A stretch of DNA of 64,000 nucleotides. It comes from Candidatus Gastranaerophilales bacterium. GTDB taxonomy: Bacteria > Cyanobacteriota > Vampirovibrionia > Gastranaerophilales > Gastranaerophilaceae. The notes under the pieces were generated by a model. It had not been told where the DNA came from and made no database searches. It worked only from the letters and a program-made list of their open reading frames with translations. The stretch lies in assembly GCA_016282705.1 (NCBI GenBank), contig JAEELO010000011.1, positions 109,728 through 173,727 of the forward strand, given 5' to 3'. The number at the start of each line of letters is the position of its first letter. The first letter of the stretch is position 1. Of this stretch, positions 30,475 to 39,665 are shown one piece after another. Both the position numbers and the translations under genes were made by a program.

Positions 30475-31976
30475 TAATATGCTCCTGCTAAGGTATAAAT
30501 GTAATTACCGTAATTTTGGATTATATCCGATATTGAAGAAGGGATTATTCCTGTAAGTATTATAATAATTGATATAATAAACAAGATAGAAAGCTGTTTG
30601 GTTTTTATATCATATATTTTTTTATTTTTAAAATTATATTCTCCCGTAAAAATATTTAAATATGTTTTTATAATATAAAATCCGGATATCATAATTGAAA
30701 TAAGTGATAATATCACACAAAACTTGGTATCTATAATACCGTCTGATTGAAATATAAAAGCACCCGAAAGACTTAAAAATATTGCATTAAATCCGCATAA
30801 TAAAGGAAGAGCGGCACAAGCAAAAAAGAAAATTGATGCAATGTACATTAATTTGGGCATTTTTTCTCCAAGTCCGGTTATTTTCTTTAGATTATAGGTT
30901 CCGCAATTTTTAAATATACTGTTAGCAGTTATATAAAGTCCTGTAATAATAAAAGAATAAGAAATTAATTGAAAAATACTTCCGGTTATTCCTTCTTCAG
31001 TCAATGAAAATAGTCCAAGAAGAAATATGCTTGTACTGATTATTCCCGTATATGCTAATATTTGTTTTAAACTATTGGTATATATAATTTTTAGTACCGC
31101 ATATATTATATTTACTGTAAGTAAAACATATAAAAGCGGAGTAATTAAAGTTATTTCTTCTGAGAATAATTGGAAAATATATTTAATTATTCCTAATGAA
31201 TATATATTAACCATAATAGCGGATATGAAAACACTTACGGAAGCAGGTGCATTTACTACAGCTTCAGTATACCATTTATGAAAAGGAGCAACCGGTAAAT
31301 TAAAAATAAATCCCGCTAATAATATATAGAAAATAATATTTCGTCCGATATCAGAAAAATTGGACATATCGATATCGCTTATATCAGAACTTAAAATTCC
31401 TGTATATCTGAAATTGAAAAAATAAATTAATAAAAATCCAAGCAAAATCAATACAGAGAATATTGATTTATTAACAAGAAATAAATTTGCTGTTCGTTCT
31501 TTTAACAAATTACACCATTTTAAAAGAATAATGTACATTGGTACTATCAAAACAAGTTGCAGGGTGAAGAAAAGAAACATATCTTTTACAAAAAGAGCTG
31601 CTATTCCCGTAAATTGCGTAACTTGTAATAATGAATAAAATAAGCGATAGTCTTTTTTTATCATTCCTTTTGATATATGGACTATTATTAATAAAATAAA
31701 GTTCAAAAGAATAACAAGAAGCAGCGATATAGAATCTATTTGAAAAGAAGCATTAATTCCAAGAACATTTATCCATTTGAACCCTGATTCAATAATGTAA
31801 TCACTCTGAGAAAAATCGAAATTAATACTTAAAACTGCAGTTAAAATCAATGTTATTAACGCAAAAAATTTAGTTATATGTCTTATTATTTTTTCTTCAT
31901 CGGGAACCAGCGGTAATTGTAATATTATTCCCGAAATCATTGGTAAAAATATGATTAAATATATTATTGAATCCAT
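30474..31976 (-). CDS. NuoM-like membrane protein with substituted pump residues
   Basis: This 500-residue, 14-helix protein matches NuoM in length and in motifs such as LPVAPFHKWYTEAVVNAPASVS (about 227-248). Counting against the family, the essential helix-5 Glu (E. coli Glu144) falls at Gln140/Leu141, Lys234 at Asn226 and Lys265 at Asn257. So three charged channel residues are neutral, while the helix lengths are kept. It overlaps the nuoN-like start by one base and the nuoL-like stop by one base. Confidence 0.78.
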   Translation of the reverse strand: MDSIIYLIIFLPMISGIILQLPLVPDEEKIIRHITKFFALITLILTAVLSINFDFSQSDYIIESGFKWINVLGINASFQIDSISLLLVILLNFILLIIVHISKGMIKKDYRLFYSLLQVTQFTGIAALFVKDMFLFFTLQLVLIVPMYIILLKWCNLLKERTANLFLVNKSIFSVLILLGFLLIYFFNFRYTGILSSDISDIDMSNFSDIGRNIIFYILLAGFIFNLPVAPFHKWYTEAVVNAPASVSVFISAIMVNIYSLGIIKYIFQLFSEEITLITPLLYVLLTVNIIYAVLKIIYTNSLKQILAYTGIISTSIFLLGLFSLTEEGITGSIFQLISYSFIITGLYITANSIFKNCGTYNLKKITGLGEKMPKLMYIASIFFFACAALPLLCGFNAIFLSLSGAFIFQSDGIIDTKFCVILSLISIMISGFYIIKTYLNIFTGEYNFKNKKIYDIKTKQLSILFIISIIIILTGIIPSSISDIIQNYGNYIYTLAGAY

Positions 31977-33130
31977 TATAAGCTCCCTAAAAATATGCTG
32001 TGCAAATAAACAGCAATAAATATAAATACTATAATATATAAACTGTATGCTAAAACTAATTTTGGTATACTTATTCTTTTTCTGTTTAAATCATTTTTAT
32101 TACTTTTAGCGAATATAACATCTGGTATAAATCTTATCATTTGCGAAAGTTTAGATATTTTATCGGAAATTGCCACAAATAAATTATTTGCTTTTTTGTT
32201 CAGAACTTCCCCAATAATAAAAATCATTATTAATATAATTCCTATGATAAATATTGAAGTCAATAACATTCCGTTCAGTAGAATATTAATTCTTAATAAG
32301 AGATATAATCCCGATATTAAAGACATCAATAATATAAATAGGTATAACAAATATTCTCTTTTTTGTACAAGAGCATAATATAATTGCTGAAACGGAATAA
32401 GTAATACTCTTATAGCTATATAAAAAATAAACAGTAAAAGAATGGATGTGTATATATTCGGATAAGTAATTCCCTGAAGTTGGAAATTAAAAATATCCAA
32501 CCCCGAAAATGCTAAAAAATCAGATTGTAAGGCATTTATATAATAAGCTGAAATATAAGAAAAAATAAATATTCCTGTAAATAATGAAATTTCTGCCGTG
32601 TAATTTGCCCAAATAGTTTTTTGATAGTTGTTATTGTTGAAATATAAAGTATTACAGGTACAAAGAGCAGCAAAAGAAATAATATCAAAAATAAAAAATT
32701 GGAAAAAATTAGGAGATAAAATCAATCCCGATAAAGAAAAGCATAAGAAATTAACCAATGCAAAAAACACATTGTATTTATTGCTGTTTTCCAATTTTTT
32801 ACCGGAATATATTTGAATAAATAATGCTGCAGAAAAAAGTATAATTAGCAAAACTGCTGAATTTATATCAACAATTGTTCCGGCAGAAATATGTATATCT
32901 CCGGCTCTTAGCCATTCTATGGCATGTTCTATAACCATTTGCTGAGGAGTAACTATATATATCAATGCAGCAATTGAAAAAAATAAACCAATAACAGAAG
33001 ACAACAAACTAAGAATATAGGTTATTTTATTATTTTCCGTTATTTTAAAAAATATTCCCGATAATATTACAAAACAAATCCATAAAGGAAAAAGTGAAAT
33101 TATATATATATTATCGGTAAAAAAATTCAT
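31976..33130 (-). CDS. Short NuoL-like membrane protein
   Basis: From the ATG with GGGGA seven bases upstream the protein has 384 residues, against about 610 for NuoL. The N-terminal part is recognisable: WLRAGDIHISAGTIVDINSA, an IYSG-KK turn, and the helix with FIFDIISF, where the Glu is Asp149. The channel Lys corresponds to Arg241 and the helix-8 His to Ile266, next to SGLYLLLR. The second half (later helices and the lateral helix) is missing or replaced by two helices and a basic loop. The gene is first in the operon. Confidence 0.68.
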   Translation of the reverse strand: MNFFTDNIYIISLFPLWICFVILSGIFFKITENNKITYILSLLSSVIGLFFSIAALIYIVTPQQMVIEHAIEWLRAGDIHISAGTIVDINSAVLLIILFSAALFIQIYSGKKLENSNKYNVFFALVNFLCFSLSGLILSPNFFQFFIFDIISFAALCTCNTLYFNNNNYQKTIWANYTAEISLFTGIFIFSYISAYYINALQSDFLAFSGLDIFNFQLQGITYPNIYTSILLLFIFYIAIRVLLIPFQQLYYALVQKREYLLYLFILLMSLISGLYLLLRINILLNGMLLTSIFIIGIILIMIFIIGEVLNKKANNLFVAISDKISKLSQMIRFIPDVIFAKSNKNDLNRKRISIPKLVLAYSLYIIVFIFIAVYLHSIFLGSL

Positions 33131-33263
33131 TTTCAAATCCCCAATCAACTCTAGTTCATATAAATGTTACATCGCCCAAAATTACATGCAACTAACCTTG
33201 AAATATTTATAACATATAGTTATTATTAATATAATAGTACAGTAACTAATATTAAGTTAATTT

Positions 33264-33953
33264 ATGAAGAAATTTTTGCAAAACATTTTAATATTATCCC
33301 TGATGGCATTTTATATGTGTAATTGTGCATATGCAGATAATATATATGAAGCGGAAGCACTTTTAAGGAAAGCAAAAACCGCATCAATACAAGATGAAGC
33401 ATATGAATATATTAACAAAGCACGTGATTTATATCTGAAAGAATATGATAATAATCCATTAAATATAGATGTATTATTAGGTTTATCAAAAGTAAATCAA
33501 TTAACAGGTGATAGAGCGGAAGCAAAATTATATGTACTGAAAGCCTATAATATGAATCCGGCAAATCCTTTATTACAGCGTGAAATGGGAGATTTTTTCT
33601 ACAGTTTTCAAGAATATTCAACTGCTATTGAATATTATAAACTTGCGTTAGCCTCAGGACTTTTAGAAGATTATGAAACTAATCTTAAAACGGCAAAATG
33701 CTTTGAAAAATTGGGAGATTTAGAAAATGCCGAACTATACTATAAAATAAGCGGGCATGTAAATTCTTCTTCCAAGGAAGTAAAAATTAAATTAAATGAA
33801 TATGAATCTTCCCACAGACCTGATGATACACAAGAGCTTGATAGTTTAAAATATAAATATTTATTTAAAAACAGAATGTTGTCCGAAGAAGAAGCCACCG
33901 AACAAGAAGCTCGAGATATTATACAAAAGTTGTCAGAAGATATGATGCCTTAA
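33264..33953 (+). CDS. Exported TPR protein
   Basis: The 229-residue protein has a signal peptide with a likely cleavage at AYA-DN (about residue 24). Four tetratricopeptide repeats follow (about 30-170), for example LGLSKVNQLTGDRAEAK and AIEYYKLALASG. The charged C-terminus has no membrane segment. It is probably periplasmic. A TATAAT lies at 33230-33235. Its stop overlaps that of the GerMN gene by 4 bp. Confidence 0.82.
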   Translation: MKKFLQNILILSLMAFYMCNCAYADNIYEAEALLRKAKTASIQDEAYEYINKARDLYLKEYDNNPLNIDVLLGLSKVNQLTGDRAEAKLYVLKAYNMNPANPLLQREMGDFFYSFQEYSTAIEYYKLALASGLLEDYETNLKTAKCFEKLGDLENAELYYKISGHVNSSSKEVKIKLNEYESSHRPDDTQELDSLKYKYLFKNRMLSEEEATEQEARDIIQKLSEDMMP

Positions 33954-34588
33954 TCTAATGATTTTTCGGTCAGAGGCTGACTTATCATTATGCCTTCTCC
34001 ACCGATTTCATTTATTTGTTTACCATCCAAATACAAATATATTTTTTGATTTTTAGTATTAGCTAATGATGTTTTAATCAATTGCATCATTCTGGAATAT
34101 ATACTGTCTGTTCCTCCGCCGTACTGAAAATCAGAACTTAAGTCAATTATAATTTTATTACCGCTTTCTTTTATTCCTAACAGTTTTGTTACTTTAGGTA
34201 TTTCACTATATGCACCTAAAGATTTCTCAACTAAATTAGGACCTTTTAGCAATTCTTCAATTGCAAATTCAAATTTATCTTTATCTTCTGAAACTTCTCT
34301 TTGAACTTTTTTATATATCCCGTTTGCATTAGCATCTAACGCAAGGAAATATATATCAACCTTTTCTGCTTCTTTTTTATTTTCTTCGGGATTTAGTACC
34401 TCTGTTGGTGCTTTTACTATTTCATCAGGAGTTTTTGTCTCGGTAGGAATTATTTTAGGTACTTCAACATTTGGAACTCCTTTAAATTTTGCGGCAAGTT
34501 CAGCAATGTTTTCTCCGTATCTTTCCTTCACAAAGAAAAAAGACAAAATCAAAAGAACTATTATTACTATTTTTGCAAAGTTACTCAT
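33950..34588 (-). CDS. GerMN-domain membrane-anchored protein
   Basis: The 212-residue protein has an N-terminal membrane helix (about 5-22), a Pro/Lys/Glu-rich linker (about 35-75), and a GerMN domain (about 78-205). That domain contains FAIEELLKGPN, IIIDLSSDFQYGGG and IYLYLDGKQINEIGGE. GerMN proteins occur in spore formers but also in Cyanobacteria and others, so it is not evidence for sporulation. Last gene of the glyA-infB operon; it overlaps the DUF2993 gene by 8 bp. Confidence 0.88.
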   Translation of the reverse strand: MSNFAKIVIIVLLILSFFFVKERYGENIAELAAKFKGVPNVEVPKIIPTETKTPDEIVKAPTEVLNPEENKKEAEKVDIYFLALDANANGIYKKVQREVSEDKDKFEFAIEELLKGPNLVEKSLGAYSEIPKVTKLLGIKESGNKIIIDLSSDFQYGGGTDSIYSRMMQLIKTSLANTKNQKIYLYLDGKQINEIGGEGIMISQPLTEKSLD

Positions 34589-35420
34589 TATTCTCCGTAT
34601 AATTTTTATTTATAATAAAAATCCCTTCCGTATTTATTATATTATCAGAAATTTGTGCTTTTGTTATATTTATTTTACAATATTTTCCGTTTAATGAACC
34701 CAATTCATATTTAAAAGGATTTATCTTATCTGTTATTACATTTGTTATATTGCCGAAAATTGAATTAGGGCTGATATTTGTAAGGCTGATTGTATTATTT
34801 TTAACAATAAGCTCAGAGTTAAAATTAATTACAAAATTTAAAAGCAGAGTTTCAACAGGAATAGTATAGTATATTTTTCCGCCTTTTATTTCTATTTCAG
34901 GAGTATGAATTTTTAATACGGTATTACCTTTTACAGTTATCGGAAAGCTGTTTAATTTATTTTGAAATTCTTGTGAATTCAAAATATGCTTTATATCTTC
35001 ATTTGTTATGGCTGCTTTATAGTCAAAATACAATTCATGCGGATAATATACTCTTTTGTTTTTATAAATTATTTTGTTATACCCGCATTTTGTTTTAGCT
35101 TCAAAATCGGAAATAGAAAATGCTTTATATTGAATTCTTTTACTATTTAACTTTAATGATTTAAACTCTCCTTTATTCATGCTGTCTATATTGTATATAT
35201 CTAAATCAGCATAAATTTTAGAATTAAGTGCTTTTTTTAATTCTCCTTCAATAATGACTTCCGTTATTTTCTTTGATGCAAAGTTTAAACCTGTTATTTT
35301 GTTTATGATTTTTTCGTTATTTATATCCGCAATTTTATATTCGTTAGGACAATAAAAATCAAATGAAAAAGCAGGTATTACAGTAAATATCATAAAAAAT
35401 AGAACTAAAAAGACTTTCAT
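34581..35420 (-). CDS. DUF2993/LmeA-like exported protein
   Basis: The 279-residue protein has a signal peptide (about 1-19, ending AFS-F). Repeated beta strands follow, with KSLKLNSKRIQYKAFSISDFEAKT, then a LNSQEFQNKLNSF helix and a second KVKN-TISLTNISP strand set. This arrangement fits DUF2993, a lipid-binding-like envelope family common in Cyanobacteria and Actinobacteria. The assignment is from pattern only. RBS GAAGG. Confidence 0.65.
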   Translation of the reverse strand: MKVFLVLFFMIFTVIPAFSFDFYCPNEYKIADINNEKIINKITGLNFASKKITEVIIEGELKKALNSKIYADLDIYNIDSMNKGEFKSLKLNSKRIQYKAFSISDFEAKTKCGYNKIIYKNKRVYYPHELYFDYKAAITNEDIKHILNSQEFQNKLNSFPITVKGNTVLKIHTPEIEIKGGKIYYTIPVETLLLNFVINFNSELIVKNNTISLTNISPNSIFGNITNVITDKINPFKYELGSLNGKYCKINITKAQISDNIINTEGIFIINKNYTENNE

Positions 35421-36274
35421 AAAAGCACCTTCTTTGGTTGAATAAACTCTTCATCGGCAACCGCAAGCGCAACGACAGTATTATCTTTTAGCAATAATAT
35501 ATCTTTCTTTGCATTATGCATATTTTTAAATTTATTTCCGTTTAAAACATATTTATACTCTTCTTCATTTAAATTAACTTTTTCAAGAGGTATTACATCC
35601 TGCGGTTTTATAATATGTTTTGATATATCTTCTTTTTTAAGATTATCATTTAACTCTATAGCTTCGGATAATTTCATTCCCGCATTTTCTGTTCTTATAA
35701 GTTCATACATTACGGCACCGGTGTTTAATTCCTTACCTAAATCATTAACAACGGAACGAATATAAGTTCCTTTTGAACAAGAAATACTAATTCTAACTAT
35801 CTGACGCTCATAATCAAAATCTAAAAGCTTATTTTCATAAATTATAATTTCACGCTCAGGTATGTCAGACGGAATGTTTCCCGCACGAGCCAATTGATAT
35901 AACCTTTTTCCGTTATAATGAACAGCCGAAAAAGCCGGCGGAATTTGTTTAATTTTACCTTTAAATTGCTCTAAAGTTTTTTCTATTTGCTCTTTAGTAA
36001 CTTTTTTACACTCCTTTTTCTTTACAATCCCGTCAGTATCATATGTGTCCGACTCAAATCCAAGATACATTCCAGCAATATAGCTTTTATCCGATGGCAA
36101 ATAGTCAATTAATTTAGATGCTTTTCCTATTGCTACAGGCAATACACCTGAAGCTATCGGGTCCAGCGTACCGGCATGTCCGATTTGTTTTATACCCGTA
36201 ATTTTTCGTAAAATCGAAATGACTTTATGAGAAGACATTCCTGATGGTTTATTTATGTTTATAAAACCGAACAA
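35417..36274 (-). CDS. truB: tRNA pseudouridine-55 synthase
   Basis: Makes pseudouridine 55 in the T-loop of tRNAs. The 285-residue protein has INKPSGMSSHKV, the catalytic Asp in GHAGTLDPIASGVLP, then QIPPAFSAVHYNGKRLYQLAR and SCSKGTYIRSVVNDLG. The start codon is TTG (36274) directly after the rbfA stop, with GAGGCG eight bases before it. Confidence 0.96.
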   Translation of the reverse strand: MFGFININKPSGMSSHKVISILRKITGIKQIGHAGTLDPIASGVLPVAIGKASKLIDYLPSDKSYIAGMYLGFESDTYDTDGIVKKKECKKVTKEQIEKTLEQFKGKIKQIPPAFSAVHYNGKRLYQLARAGNIPSDIPEREIIIYENKLLDFDYERQIVRISISCSKGTYIRSVVNDLGKELNTGAVMYELIRTENAGMKLSEAIELNDNLKKEDISKHIIKPQDVIPLEKVNLNEEEYKYVLNGNKFKNMHNAKKDILLLKDNTVVALAVADEEFIQPKKVLL

Positions 36275-36625
36275 TTATATTTCGCCTCTTGATATTTTAT
36301 CTATAATTTGAGATACATTAGCACCGCGTTCCAGAGAATCATCAGGAATAAACCTGAGTTCGGGTGTTAACCTAAGTCTTACTCTTTTGCCTATTTCATA
36401 TCTGATTTTTGATGTGTTATCGGTAATTGCTTTAATCGTATTTTGTTTTTCTGCATCAGGAGCAAAAACGGAATAATAAACCTTTGCAAAAGAATTGTCA
36501 TGAGCAATTTCTATATCGGTAATAGAAACAATACCGTGTATTCTGGAATCTTTTAATTCCTTTTGAATAATATCAGCTATTTCTTTCATTAATGTTTTTC
36601 TTACACGTTCGTTTCTTAAAGACAT
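36275..36625 (-). CDS. rbfA: Ribosome-binding factor A
   Basis: This 30S maturation factor of 116 residues from the ATG begins MSLRNERVRKTLMKEIADIIQ and ends SQIIDKISRGEI. The central VSITDIEIAHDNSFAKVYYSVF and LRLTPELRFIPDDSLERG are canonical. A TTG two codons upstream is possible, but the AAGG spacing favours the ATG. Confidence 0.96.
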   Translation of the reverse strand: MSLRNERVRKTLMKEIADIIQKELKDSRIHGIVSITDIEIAHDNSFAKVYYSVFAPDAEKQNTIKAITDNTSKIRYEIGKRVRLRLTPELRFIPDDSLERGANVSQIIDKISRGEI

Positions 36626-36637
36626 ATTCAACCTTAC

Positions 36638-39337
36638 CTATACCAAAACCTGTCTTTCAACTTCTTCTGTTGTTGTAACTTTTATTATATCGCCTTCTTG
36701 TAAATCATTAAACTTATCAAAAGAAATACCGCATTCAAAGCCTTGAGCAACTTCTTTTACATCATCTTTAAATCTCTTTAATTGATCAATTTGACCTTTA
36801 AAGATTTCTTTTCCGTTTCTTTCAACAACTGCTGTTTTATTTCTGATTATCTTACCTTCCGTAACATAACAACCTGCAATCTTAGTTGTTTTTCCGATAG
36901 TAAAGATTTGTCTTACTTCTGCCTGACCTAAATATACTTCTTTTATTTCAGGCTGCAACAAATTCAGCATTGTTTGTTCCAAATCTTCAAGAACCTGATA
37001 GATAATATTGTATTTTTTAATTGTTACATTTTCTCTTTCCGCAGCTATTTGTGCATTTGCATCCTCTTTAACTGTGAAGCCCAATATAATAGCATTACTT
37101 GCGCTTGCCAGCATAACATCTGCTTCTGAAATATCACCAACTCCGACATGAACTATTTTCGTGATGATTTCTTTTGATTCAAGCTGTGAAACCCCTTGAG
37201 ATACTGCTTCTGCTGCACCATGTGTATTAGCTTTAATAATTAAGTTCAAATGTTTAATATTATCATCGTCACCGCCTACTTGTTCATTTCTTATATGAGC
37301 GGGTTTCAAGCTGTCTAATCTTGAATTTCTTTCTTTTTCTTTTCTTTCCTGCCATATAGATCTCATTACTTTTTCATTTTCAACGGCTTCGAACGTATCA
37401 CCCGCCTGAGGAACTTCCGTTAAACCAAGTATTTCAACAGGAGTTGACGGACCTGCTTCTTTAATACGTTCTCCGGAATCTGATAATAATGCTCTTACTT
37501 TACCGCATACATTGCCGACTACAAAACAATCACCCGTATGAAGTGTACCGTTTTGAACCAACAGAGTAGCGACAGGACCTTTTCCTTTATCTAATTTTGC
37601 TTCAATTATTACACCTGATGCCATTGCGGATTTATTTGCACGTAAATTTTGTACTTCTGCCAATAACAGAATATATTCAAGTAATTCATCTATACCTTTA
37701 CCCTGAAGTGCACTTACTTTAACGCAAATCGTTTCACCGCCCCATTCTTCGGGAACCAGTCCGTATTCGGTTAATTGCTGCATTATTTTATCAGGATCGG
37801 CTTCCGGTTTATCAATTTTATTAACAGCAACAATAATAGGAACTTCAGCTGCTTTAGCATGATTAATAGCTTCTATGGTTTGAGGCATGATACCGTCATC
37901 AGCAGCAACAACAAGAATTGCAATATCAGTAGCTTTAGCACCCCTTGCTCTCATTTCCGTAAAGGCTTCGTGCCCCGGAGTATCAATAAATACAATCTTT
38001 TTATCTTTATTATCTTCAAGATAAACAGTATATGCACCTATTGACTGAGTAATACCGCCGACTTCCGTTGCAACAATTTTATGTTTTGAAGCTCTTATTG
38101 AATCCAATAAGGTTGTCTTACCATGGTCAACGTGTCCCATAATACTTACAACCGGAGCTCTATGCTCTAATAAAGACTCATCTACATTTTTAATTGCATT
38201 TTCTTTTTCTTCTTTTTCAAGTTCTTGTTCTATGTATGCATTTAAATCTTCTTCAAGAACTTCAAGCTCAAAGTTTTCACAAATCTTTTTTTGAGTTTCA
38301 ATTGAAATAACTTCATTAACGGTTGTTAAAACACCTTGCATCATAAGGAATTTAACAATTTCAGCAGGCGACTTTTTAATTTTATCTGCTAATTCACCCA
38401 CCGTTATAGGTTCATTTATGACAACTTGTGTAACTACTTCCGTATTCTCATTATCTTTTGATTTTTTCTTATGTTTTTGCGAAATTGCTTTTTCCAAGCT
38501 GATTAATTCTTGTTCCTCTTCTTTATTTTTATACTGTTTTTTCTTATCTTTTTGTCCTTTTTTCTTGAAAGAAGAATTTGGCGATGACTTACCGTCATAT
38601 ATATCTTGAGGGATTATATGATGCTGTAATGGTTTTTTAGGACCTTGCGGTCTTTCTGGACGTTCAAATCTTTCTTTTTGTTGTTCCGGTTTTCTTTCGC
38701 CTCTTGTCTTATCAAAAGCAGGTCTTTTATCATTTCTGTCTTGTCTGTTTTGTTCTGTTTTTTGAACAGGTCTTGCTGATTTAAAATCTTTTTTTGTTTC
38801 TGTATTCTTTTCTGCTTCCGCTTTTTCTGCACGCTGCTTATTAGCAAACATTTCTTGTCTGCGTTTTTGGCTGTTTCTATTATTATATTCCAATAACGAA
38901 CGTATTTTAGGAGCATCAGTTTCTTCAGGTTTTGTTTGCTCTTCTGATTTACTGTTTATTGGTTCTGTTTCTTTGACTGTTTCTTTTTTTTCTGATTTTT
39001 GTTCTTGTTGTTTCCCTGCTGCAGCTTTTTTTACAGGTTGTACAGTTTCTTTTTTATGGGAGGATTTTTCTTCTTTTACTTCTTCTTTTGGAGTTTCTTC
39101 ACTGCTTGGAGCCGGCTTTGCTTTTTTAATAATAAATGCTTTAGGTTTTTTGGCCGGCTCAGCATCATTATTTTTTGAAAAAGATGCTTTTATTTTATCT
39201 ATTTGAGCAGGAAGTAAATTACTTGAATGTGATTTTACTTTTATATCCAGTTTCGTATCTAAATATTCGATGAAGTCTTTATTTGACATACCGAATTCTT
39301 TTGCAAGTTCATATACTCTTTTATTTTCAACAGTCAT
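36638..39337 (-). CDS. infB: T[26 protein letters not shown] IF-2
   Basis: The 899-residue GTPase delivers initiator tRNA. It has an N-terminal IF2_N segment (VYELAKEFGMSNKDFIEYL), a long Lys/Glu/Gln-rich low-complexity region (about 60-290), then a second IF2_N. The G domain has GHVDHGKTTLLD, DTPGHEAF and NKIDKPEA, and domains II-IV follow. The low-complexity region is usual for IF-2. RBS GGGAAAA. Confidence 0.98.
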   Translation of the reverse strand: MTVENKRVYELAKEFGMSNKDFIEYLDTKLDIKVKSHSSNLLPAQIDKIKASFSKNNDAEPAKKPKAFIIKKAKPAPSSEETPKEEVKEEKSSHKKETVQPVKKAAAGKQQEQKSEKKETVKETEPINSKSEEQTKPEETDAPKIRSLLEYNNRNSQKRRQEMFANKQRAEKAEAEKNTETKKDFKSARPVQKTEQNRQDRNDKRPAFDKTRGERKPEQQKERFERPERPQGPKKPLQHHIIPQDIYDGKSSPNSSFKKKGQKDKKKQYKNKEEEQELISLEKAISQKHKKKSKDNENTEVVTQVVINEPITVGELADKIKKSPAEIVKFLMMQGVLTTVNEVISIETQKKICENFELEVLEEDLNAYIEQELEKEEKENAIKNVDESLLEHRAPVVSIMGHVDHGKTTLLDSIRASKHKIVATEVGGITQSIGAYTVYLEDNKDKKIVFIDTPGHEAFTEMRARGAKATDIAILVVAADDGIMPQTIEAINHAKAAEVPIIVAVNKIDKPEADPDKIMQQLTEYGLVPEEWGGETICVKVSALQGKGIDELLEYILLLAEVQNLRANKSAMASGVIIEAKLDKGKGPVATLLVQNGTLHTGDCFVVGNVCGKVRALLSDSGERIKEAGPSTPVEILGLTEVPQAGDTFEAVENEKVMRSIWQERKEKERNSRLDSLKPAHIRNEQVGGDDDNIKHLNLIIKANTHGAAEAVSQGVSQLESKEIITKIVHVGVGDISEADVMLASASNAIILGFTVKEDANAQIAAERENVTIKKYNIIYQVLEDLEQTMLNLLQPEIKEVYLGQAEVRQIFTIGKTTKIAGCYVTEGKIIRNKTAVVERNGKEIFKGQIDQLKRFKDDVKEVAQGFECGISFDKFNDLQEGDIIKVTTTEEVERQVLV

Positions 39338-39383
39338 TATATTTTCCCATTTTTATACAACCATATAATAGTTGTAACACAAT

Positions 39384-39665
39384 TTATTTCGGAAGTACAG
39401 TAGCCAGTTTCTTCTTAACATTTTCAGATAAAACTGTTTTTAGTGCATATTCTATTTTCTTCTTTTTTATTGCGGTGCTAATACAATCTGCTTCCTTACA
39501 TATATATACGGAACGACCGTTAATTTCATTTTCATTATTTATGACAGTTTCACCTGTCTTATAATCTTTTGTAATGCGTATTAAATCAGATTTATTTTTA
39601 TATTTTTTACAGCATGCACATTGTCTTAAAAATTTTTTATCCTGCTTTATATCCTCATTGTGCAT
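39384..39665 (-). CDS. rnpM: RnpM/YlxR (DUF448) RNA-binding protein
   Basis: This 93-residue protein has RQCACCKKYKNKSDLIRI and the GRSVYICKEADCI segment of the YlxR family, which binds RNA and modulates RNase P in other bacteria. It sits directly before infB as usual, and overlaps the preceding gene by 19 bp. nusA and rimP, its common neighbours, are not adjacent. Confidence 0.93.
   Translation of the reverse strand: MHNEDIKQDKKFLRQCACCKKYKNKSDLIRITKDYKTGETVINNENEINGRSVYICKEADCISTAIKKKKIEYALKTVLSENVKKKLATVLPK

Noticed and set aside
33131..33148. Upstream TTG start for the nuoL-like gene
   Set aside because: The GGGGA ribosome site for the ATG at 33130 lies within the extension.
33950..34588. 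GerMN domain as a sign of sporulation
   Set aside because: The domain is found in many non-sporulating bacteria, and LpxI/LpxB show a diderm cell with no sporulation genes in the window.
36638..39337. Low-complexity Lys/Glu/Gln region of infB as a possible separate gene or repeat
   Set aside because: Variable charged linkers are normal in IF-2 and the frame is continuous.
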